Shown here one piece after another: positions 58,265 to 64,000 of a DNA stretch of 64,000 nucleotides. The notes beneath the pieces were generated by a model. That model was not told the DNA's origin. It saw only the letters and a program-made list of their open reading frames with translations, and did not search any database. The translations under genes and the position numbers were made by a program. Source of the DNA: Apilactobacillus zhangqiuensis (GTDB lineage: Bacteria; Bacillota; Bacilli; Lactobacillales; Lactobacillaceae); contig NZ_BPLK01000002.1 of NCBI RefSeq assembly GCF_019656215.1, positions 206,738 to 270,737 on the forward strand. The letters run 5' to 3'. Within the stretch, counting starts at the first letter, position 1; each line of letters begins with the position of its first letter.

Positions 58265-59452
58265 ATGAATATTGGGATCTTTACTGATACTTATTTTCCA
58301 CAGGTCAGTGGGGTTGCCACATCTATTAAGACACTAAAGGATCAATTGGAAAAAGATGGTCATCAGGTATATATCTTCACAACTACTGATCCCCACGTTG
58401 ATAAGACCGCATATGAAAAAAATATTTTTAGATTTTCCAGTATCCCCTTTATTTCTTTTACTGACCGCCGAATTGCGGTAAGGGGAATGATCCAAGCTTA
58501 TCAAATTGCTAAGAAACTTAACTTGGACATTGTTCATACACAAACCGAGTTCTCAATGGGGATCATTGGTAAGTTTGTGGCTAAATTTTTAAGAATACCA
58601 TGTATACATACTTATCACACAATGTATGAAGACTATTTACACTATGTGGCCAAAGGTAAGCTATTAAGACCAGTACATGTTAAAGATGCAACGTTAGCAT
58701 TTTGTCACAATATGTCAGGGGTAGTGGCGCCAAGTAAGAAGGTATTAGATACACTAGTAAGATACGGGGTAAAGAGTCCGATTAGGATTATCCCAACCGG
58801 AATTAACATCAATAAGTTTGCGACTGAATCTGATTTTGACATACGCAAAAATTTAGGCGTTCAAGGTGATGCGCCTGTGTTATTATCAGTGAGTCGTTTG
58901 GCTTATGAGAAAAATATTGAAGAATTGATTAGCTCTATGCCTAAGATTTTAGCTGACAAACCATCAACCCAACTTGTGATTGTAGGGGATGGACCAGCTA
59001 GAGACGATTTGAAGAAACAAGTCGATGACATGAATTTAAACGCCAACGTTAAGTTTGTTGGTGAAATCAATAACGATGAGGTATATAAATATTACCGAGA
59101 TGCCGACTTATTTGTATCGACATCAAATTCAGAATCACAAGGTTTAACGTATATTGAAGCAATGGCTGCCGGAGTCAAAGTAGTGGTTGCATCAAGTCCA
59201 TATACAGAAGACTTATTAAGTGATAAAGCATTAGGGATGACTTTCTCAAATAATGATGGCTATGTTTCAAGCGTATTGGAATACTTGAATCAAACTAAAG
59301 CTAAACCAGATCCATCAAAGGAAGAACTTAGACAAACTAAGTTACATGAAATATCATCAGAAAACTTTGCCAATCGCATTGTGGCTTTCTACAAGGCTGC
59401 CCAATTGGATTTCAACAAAGAATTTAGTGATGATAATGGGATAAGCGACTAG
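58265..59452 (+). CDS. lafA: GT4 glycosyltransferase, diacylglycerol glucosyltransferase (LafA-like)
   Basis: Predicted to add glucose from UDP-Glc to diacylglycerol, the first step of the LTA glycolipid anchor, at the inner face of the membrane. 395 residues with N-terminal MNIGIFTDTYFPQVSGVATSIKTL, the HTYHTMYEDYLHYV segment of monoglucosyl-DAG synthases, and the donor-binding TSNSESQGLTYIEAMAAG (E-x7-E, about residues 283-300). First gene of a run ending in ltaS. GAGAGGTG precedes the ATG. Confidence 0.88.
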   Translation: MNIGIFTDTYFPQVSGVATSIKTLKDQLEKDGHQVYIFTTTDPHVDKTAYEKNIFRFSSIPFISFTDRRIAVRGMIQAYQIAKKLNLDIVHTQTEFSMGIIGKFVAKFLRIPCIHTYHTMYEDYLHYVAKGKLLRPVHVKDATLAFCHNMSGVVAPSKKVLDTLVRYGVKSPIRIIPTGININKFATESDFDIRKNLGVQGDAPVLLSVSRLAYEKNIEELISSMPKILADKPSTQLVIVGDGPARDDLKKQVDDMNLNANVKFVGEINNDEVYKYYRDADLFVSTSNSESQGLTYIEAMAAGVKVVVASSPYTEDLLSDKALGMTFSNNDGYVSSVLEYLNQTKAKPDPSKEELRQTKLHEISSENFANRIVAFYKAAQLDFNKEFSDDNGISD

Positions 59453-59460
59453 GAGGATTT

Positions 59461-60483
59461 ATGATAAAAATAGATATGTTTTCAACTGCCGACAAGGTAA
59501 AGGGACAAGGAGTCGGTAGTGCCTATCTAGAGTTAATTAAATTAATGGAAAAGCGTTTTTCAGATGAGTTTGAGATTGAAATCAATGATCCAAAGAAATC
59601 TGACATTACTCACTACCATACAATTAATCTAAGATATTACTTTTCTACTTTTCAAAAGAAACGTGGAAGAAGAATTGGATACGTGCATTTTCTACCAGAA
59701 ACATTGGAAGGTAGCTTAAGTCTACCTAAGCCAATCAAATGGATTTTTTATAAGTATGTAATTGCGTTCTACAAACGAATGGAACACATTGTAGTTGTTA
59801 ACCCAACTTTTATACCTAAGTTGGAAGCATATGGAATTAATCGTGATAAAATTACTTATATTCCAAACTTTGTTAGCAAAAAGGAATTCTATCCTTTTAC
59901 TGAAGATGAAAAGTTAAATGTTAGAAAAGAACTTGGTATTGATAAAGACAAGTTCGTAGTGGTTGGAACAGGCCAGGTGCAAACTAGAAAGGGAATTCTG
60001 GATTTTGCCAAACTAGCAGAGGAAAATCCAAATGTCGAATTTATTTGGGCAGGTGGTTTTTCTTTTGGTAAAATTACTGATGGATATAAGAAATTAAAAC
60101 TATTGGTAGATACTCCACCTGCAAATCTTCATTTCCCAGGAATTGTTGATCGTGATAAGCTTGTTCAATACTATAATGTTGCTGATTTGTTCCTATTACC
60201 ATCATTTAATGAATTGTTCCCAATGTCAGTATTGGAAGCATTTTCTTGTGGAACTCCAGTGATGTTAAGAAGTTTGGACTTATATAAAGAAATCATCAGT
60301 GGTTACTATGAACCATTTACTACTTTTGAAGAAATGAATGATAGTTTGCATCGCTTAATTGATAATCGAGATGAACTAAAAGAGTTATCTGATAAAGCTT
60401 TGGCTGCATCTGATTACTATTCAGAAGATCATCTAGCTTCAATTTGGCATAAATTCTATAAAGGTCAGATAAAAGAGGGATAG
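59461..60483 (+). CDS. lafB: GT4 glycosyltransferase, second glycolipid sugar (LafB/CpoA-like)
   Basis: Predicted to add the second sugar to monoglucosyl-diacylglycerol. 340 residues. The start IDMFSTADKVKGQGVGSAYLELIKLM resembles CpoA/LafB proteins; the donor site is LPSFNELFPMSVLEAFSCG (about 242-260). Whether it transfers galactose or glucose cannot be told. It begins 8 bp behind lafA with AGGAGG. Confidence 0.86.
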   Translation: MIKIDMFSTADKVKGQGVGSAYLELIKLMEKRFSDEFEIEINDPKKSDITHYHTINLRYYFSTFQKKRGRRIGYVHFLPETLEGSLSLPKPIKWIFYKYVIAFYKRMEHIVVVNPTFIPKLEAYGINRDKITYIPNFVSKKEFYPFTEDEKLNVRKELGIDKDKFVVVGTGQVQTRKGILDFAKLAEENPNVEFIWAGGFSFGKITDGYKKLKLLVDTPPANLHFPGIVDRDKLVQYYNVADLFLLPSFNELFPMSVLEAFSCGTPVMLRSLDLYKEIISGYYEPFTTFEEMNDSLHRLIDNRDELKELSDKALAASDYYSEDHLASIWHKFYKGQIKEG

Positions 60484-60485
60484 TA

Positions 60486-61499
60486 ATGTCGAAGAGAAAT
60501 GTAATAACGTTCTTTATGATGTTTCTAATTGGGATACTGATTTTTTGGTATTTTGTTAGAGACATCAACATGAATGTATTGATTGCAGATTTTTTTACTA
60601 TTAATTGGTGGTGGATCGCCGTTGCTTTCCTATGTATGTTGTTATACTTAGGACTGGAAGCTGTGGTCACGAAGACAATTGTCGATACCCAAGTTGATCA
60701 CTTTACATGGTGGGATGCGATTAGGGTTCCATTGGTTGAACAACTATTCAATGGAATTACACCATTTTCATCTGGTGGACAACCCGGACAACTATACGTC
60801 ATGGTTCAAACCGGTGTGGATGCTGGTAAGGCTAGCTCAACGCTTTTGATGAAGTTCGTGGTCTTTCAGACCATGATAGTAATTAATTTCATTTTGAGTC
60901 TTATTGTCGGATTTCAATATGTTGAAGAAAAGTTGCACTACTTAGCTTGGCTTGTATTGTTTGGCTTTTTCGTTCACTTATTTGTGATTATTGCCTTGTT
61001 ATTAATTATGTATTGGTATACATTTACTAAGAAACTTGTTGATAATTTGGTAAAACCACTTAAGATATTCATGAAGGACGACAAGTATCTTTCATTCAAA
61101 GAAATGTTGGACAATAAAATTGATACATTCCATATGGAAAGCATCAGAATCGCTAAACAATGGAAGTTAATGTTAAAGATTATTGTTATTACTTTCTTCC
61201 AACTAGCTTTCTATTACCTAATTCCATACTTTATTATTTTGGCGTTAGGGTTTGATCAAGTTAACATCATCATGATTGTTAGCCTACATGTTTTAATCTT
61301 TATGATAATCTCGTTATTCCCAATCCCTGGGGGAGCTGGGGGAGCAGAGTACAGTTTCGAGACTTTGTTCAAGAGTTTTATCACCAATAACACGAAGTTG
61401 ATTCTAGCGTTAATTGCTTGGCGCTTGATAACTTATTACTTAGGAATGATTTTAGGGGCGGTTGCATTCTTCATTCGTCCTAATAAGATTGATAAGTAA
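60486..61499 (+). CDS. LPG synthase transmembrane domain / UPF0104 family protein
   Basis: Membrane protein of 337 residues with about eight helices, homologous in pattern to the flippase half of MprF (PGQLYVMVQTG, FPIPGGAGGAEYSFETLF). The soluble lysyl-transferase half of MprF is absent. In lactobacilli this family is commonly next to glycolipid synthases, suggesting glycolipid flipping; that is an inference. It starts 2 bp behind lafB (AGAGGGATAG then ATG). Confidence 0.85.
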   Translation: MSKRNVITFFMMFLIGILIFWYFVRDINMNVLIADFFTINWWWIAVAFLCMLLYLGLEAVVTKTIVDTQVDHFTWWDAIRVPLVEQLFNGITPFSSGGQPGQLYVMVQTGVDAGKASSTLLMKFVVFQTMIVINFILSLIVGFQYVEEKLHYLAWLVLFGFFVHLFVIIALLLIMYWYTFTKKLVDNLVKPLKIFMKDDKYLSFKEMLDNKIDTFHMESIRIAKQWKLMLKIIVITFFQLAFYYLIPYFIILALGFDQVNIIMIVSLHVLIFMIISLFPIPGGAGGAEYSFETLFKSFITNNTKLILALIAWRLITYYLGMILGAVAFFIRPNKIDK

Positions 61500-61541
61500 G
61501 TTTACTAACACTTTATATTTTTTTATTTTGGAGGCATAGAA

Positions 61542-63602
61542 ATGTCTAGTCATATTAAGAACACCAGAAAGTTCTTTAATACAAAATTTGGCTTTTTTGT
61601 ATTAATTGTGGCCTTATTCTGGTTGAAAACATATATTTCATACCGTATTGATTTTACCTTAGGTGCAAAGGGAGGAATTCAACAATTCCTTTTAGCTGTT
61701 AATCCATTACCAGCTGCCTTACTAATCTTTGGGATTGCTTTGTACTTTAGAGGTAAGTTAGCTTACTGGCTAATGCTTATTATTGATTTAATTGAATCAA
61801 TCTGGATTTTTGCCAACGTTTTATACTACCGTGAATTCTCAGACTTCCTATCATTTGGAATTATCAAGGGTTCAGGTACTGTGCAAAATAACCTCGGTAA
61901 GAGTTTAGCTGAAATCTTACATCCATTAGATTTCTTCGTATTTATTGATATTATTGTATTGATTTTATTATTGTTATTCAGAGTAATTAAGGTTGATCAT
62001 GCTCCATTTAAAAAGAAGAACGCCTTTGCAATCACCATTCTATCCTTAGTATTGATGTTTGCTGAATTTGGTGTATCTAATGCAGATAGATCAGGACTAC
62101 TAACAAGAACTTTTGATAACAACTACATTGTTAAGTACCTTGGCTTAAATGAATATGCAGCATTTAACGCATACCAAACTCACAAGGAAAGTGAAACTAG
62201 AGCGCATGCTAAACCATCTGACTTGAATAGTGTATTTACATATCTAAAGCATAACCGCAGTAAAGCTAATATTGAATACTACGGTAAGGCTAAAGGTAAG
62301 AACGTATTCATAATTCATTTGGAAAGTTTTCAACAATTTTTAATTGATTACAAGGTGGACGGTAAGGAAGTAACTCCAAACCTAAACAAGTTCTACCATA
62401 ACCAAAACACACTATCGTTTGATAACTTCTATCATCAAGTAGCACAAGGTAAGACCTCTGATGCTGAAATGATGCTAGAAAATTCATTGTTTGGTCTACC
62501 AGAAGGATCAGCAATGGTTACTTATGGTACCCAAAACACCTACCAAGCTGCACCAGCTATCTTAGCTCAAAAGGGTTACAGTACTGCTGCATTCCATGGG
62601 GATGTTCCAAGTTTCTGGAATAGAGATAATGCATACAAGTCATGGGGTTACCAATACTTCTTTGACTCAAATTACTACACTGAAAAACCATCATACAGTG
62701 TTGGTTACGGTTTGAAGGATAAAATCTTCTTCAAGGATGCAGCTCAATACATCCAACAATTACCACAACCATTCTATGCAAAACTAATTACATTAACTAA
62801 CCATTACCCATACGAATTGGATAAACAAAATGTATCATTCCCAGCTACTAAGACTGGTGATGATACTGTAGATCCATACGTACAAACTGCTCATTACCTA
62901 GACCAAGCCTTTGGTGAATTCATTAATTACCTAACTAAGACAGGTCTAATGAAGAACAGTATGATTGTGCTATATGGTGATCACTATGGTATTTCAAACA
63001 ACCATAGACCAGCTATTGCGCAATTACTACACAAGAAGTCCATCAATAGTTATGACTTAGCACAATTCCAAAAGGTTCCATTCATGATTCACATGGATGG
63101 CCTAAAGGGTGGAATTGATCATACCTATGGTGGTGAAATTGACGTATTACCAACACTATTACATTTACTAGGTGTAAAGGATGATAATACAATTCAATTC
63201 GGTAATGACTTACTATCTAAGAAGAGAAACCAAGTTGTTGCATTTAGAAATGGGGACTTTGTATCTCCTGAATACACAGTAGTCGGTGGAAGTGTATACC
63301 TAACTAAGACAGGTAAACAAATTACACCTAATAAGAAACAAGCTGATGAAATTAAGAAGATGCAAAACCACGTTACTACAGAACTATCACTTTCAGATAA
63401 GGTAGTATTAGGTGACTTACTACGTTTCTACACACCTAAAGGATTCAAGAAGGTAGATAAGAAGGATTACAGCTACAAGTACGCTGATGGAATGAGACTT
63501 CTTAAGGAAATGGATAAGAAGAAGAAAACCGATCTATTGAATAAGTTGAAGAAGAAAGACACAATGAACTTATACAAGACCGATGCACCAGAATTGAAAT
63601 AG
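61542..63602 (+). CDS. ltaS: Lipoteichoic acid synthase
   Basis: Polymerises glycerol phosphate from phosphatidylglycerol on the glycolipid anchor. 686 residues: five membrane helices (to about residue 180), a linker with SETRAHAKPSD (a possible AxA-type cleavage site near 219-225) and an extracellular sulfatase-like domain. Metal and catalytic residues are visible: Glu261 (IHLESFQ), Thr305 (AQGKTSDAEM), Asp480-His481 (LYGDHYG). AGGCATAG/GGAGG precedes the ATG. Completes the lafA-lafB-flippase-ltaS cluster; the released diacylglycerol is recycled by DagK (25320). Confidence 0.96.
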   Translation: MSSHIKNTRKFFNTKFGFFVLIVALFWLKTYISYRIDFTLGAKGGIQQFLLAVNPLPAALLIFGIALYFRGKLAYWLMLIIDLIESIWIFANVLYYREFSDFLSFGIIKGSGTVQNNLGKSLAEILHPLDFFVFIDIIVLILLLLFRVIKVDHAPFKKKNAFAITILSLVLMFAEFGVSNADRSGLLTRTFDNNYIVKYLGLNEYAAFNAYQTHKESETRAHAKPSDLNSVFTYLKHNRSKANIEYYGKAKGKNVFIIHLESFQQFLIDYKVDGKEVTPNLNKFYHNQNTLSFDNFYHQVAQGKTSDAEMMLENSLFGLPEGSAMVTYGTQNTYQAAPAILAQKGYSTAAFHGDVPSFWNRDNAYKSWGYQYFFDSNYYTEKPSYSVGYGLKDKIFFKDAAQYIQQLPQPFYAKLITLTNHYPYELDKQNVSFPATKTGDDTVDPYVQTAHYLDQAFGEFINYLTKTGLMKNSMIVLYGDHYGISNNHRPAIAQLLHKKSINSYDLAQFQKVPFMIHMDGLKGGIDHTYGGEIDVLPTLLHLLGVKDDNTIQFGNDLLSKKRNQVVAFRNGDFVSPEYTVVGGSVYLTKTGKQITPNKKQADEIKKMQNHVTTELSLSDKVVLGDLLRFYTPKGFKKVDKKDYSYKYADGMRLLKEMDKKKKTDLLNKLKKKDTMNLYKTDAPELK

Positions 63603-63612
63603 TATCAAAACG

Positions 63613-63645
63613 AAAGGGATGACTTTTAAAGTCGTCCCTTTTTAT
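63613..63645 (+). terminator. Terminator of ltaS
   Basis: AAGGGATGACTTT/AAAGTCGTCCCTT with one G-U, then T-run. Confidence 0.85.
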
Positions 63646-63658
63646 TTTGAAATTAATG

Positions 63659-63687
63659 TTGACGCCGTGTCGATATTTTGATAATAT
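63659..63687 (+). promoter_or_regulatory. rRNA operon promoter P1
   Basis: TTGACG (63659-63664), 17 bp, TAATAT (63682-63687). Confidence 0.75.
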
Positions 63688-63754
63688 AAATATTGCTGTT
63701 GATGAGGCGGTCAAAAACCTCACAAAAAACGCTAAAAAATCAATAAAAAAACTG

Positions 63755-63783
63755 TTGACTTTACGTTAATAAGATGGCATAAT
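63755..63783 (+). promoter_or_regulatory. rRNA operon promoter P2
   Basis: TTGACT (63755-63760), 17 bp, CATAAT (63778-63783). A hairpin TTGTCG/CGACAA follows at 63792-63808. Confidence 0.8.
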
Positions 63784-63853
63784 ATTTATTGTTGTCGATA
63801 AGCGACAAACGTTGATGTTAAAACATTCATCAGCAAAATAAATAAAAAAGTTA

Positions 63854-63882
63854 TTGACACTGTGTTGATAATTTGTTAATAT
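63854..63882 (+). promoter_or_regulatory. rRNA operon promoter P3
   Basis: TTGACA (63854-63859), 17 bp, TAATAT (63877-63882). A hairpin GTTGTC/GACAAC follows at 63889-63906, so P2 and P3 are copies of one promoter-hairpin unit. Confidence 0.85.
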
Positions 63883-64000
63883 TAAATAGTTGTCGAATGA
63901 GACAACAGTTGATATTAAAAAAGGGTAGATCTTTGAAAACTGAACAAGATTGATAATCGATGATGTGTAAGGAACTTACAACTTGGTTGTAAGAATTAAA
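63883..64000 (+). promoter_or_regulatory. rRNA operon leader (boxA-like and processing stem)
   Basis: CTTTGAAAACTGAACAA (about 63931-63947) is the boxA-like leader box found before 16S genes in lactobacilli and bacilli. A perfect CTTACAAC-TTG-GTTGTAAG hairpin is at 63975-63993. The 16S rRNA gene should begin soon after base 64000; it is not in the window. Confidence 0.8.

Overview
This 64 kb window is a stretch of chromosome from a low-GC Gram-positive bacterium, almost certainly a member of the Lactobacillaceae. The grounds are the spc/alpha ribosomal protein order with ECF transporter genes and truA behind rplQ, the pcrA-ligA-camS-gatCAB-dagK-rlmCD block, abundant TTG/GTG starts with strong AGGAGG ribosome binding sites, and an RNA element behind rplQ that fits the L17 downstream element of lactic acid bacteria. 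A gluconate kinase and gluconate permease, both with catabolite-response (cre) sites, and a ptsH that is not followed by ptsI would suit a heterofermenter. I cannot name the species.

Layout. 1-9716: end of the S10 operon, then spc and alpha operons (rplP to rplQ, with secY, adk, infA and a 38-residue rpmJ). 9748-14190: L17 downstream element, ecfA1-ecfA2-ecfT, truA, and rplM-rpsI behind their own promoter and an L13-leader-like RNA. 14272-16530: an ECF substrate-binding (S) protein, a DUF2187 protein, a membrane-anchored glucosaminidase overlapping xpt. 16637-27752: pcrA, ligA, camS, gatCAB, dagK, rlmCD. 27790-29911: an AT-rich accessory pair, a MazG-like nucleotide pyrophosphohydrolase divergent from a GIY-YIG/DUF2075 helicase fusion. 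30019-36265: glutamine amidotransferase, amino acid permease, gluconokinase, a degenerate GH25 protein, a DEAD-box helicase and tRNA-Arg(CCU). 36307-43119: the phosphate locus (two pstS copies, pstC, pstA, two pstB, phoU, and a response regulator with a degenerate receiver and no kinase). 43166-49292: sugar transporter, gntP, GtrA/glycosyltransferase pair, UDP-GlcNAc 2-epimerase, YihY. 49339-57280: flavodoxin, recX, AI-2E family permease, tagD, prfC, a MucBP-like protein of unknown role, clpE. 57488-63602: a small protein that seems to start at ATT, ptsH, and the glycolipid/lipoteichoic acid cluster lafA-lafB-flippase-like-ltaS. 63659-64000: three tandem promoters and the leader of an rRNA operon whose 16S gene lies just outside the window.

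How it works together. Most of the window is housekeeping: translation, secretion, vitamin uptake, DNA repair, tRNA amidation and envelope glycopolymers. Regulation can be read directly at several places: 11-bp phased Pho boxes before both pstS genes, cre sites at both gluconate genes, a CtsR operator at clpE, and ribosomal RNA leaders. The regions most worth following up are the MazG/GIY-YIG-DUF2075 pair (possible defence or nucleic-acid repair module), the kinase-less phosphate regulator, the ATT-start small gene, the secreted-type MucBP protein without a signal peptide, and the structured RNA behind ptsH.
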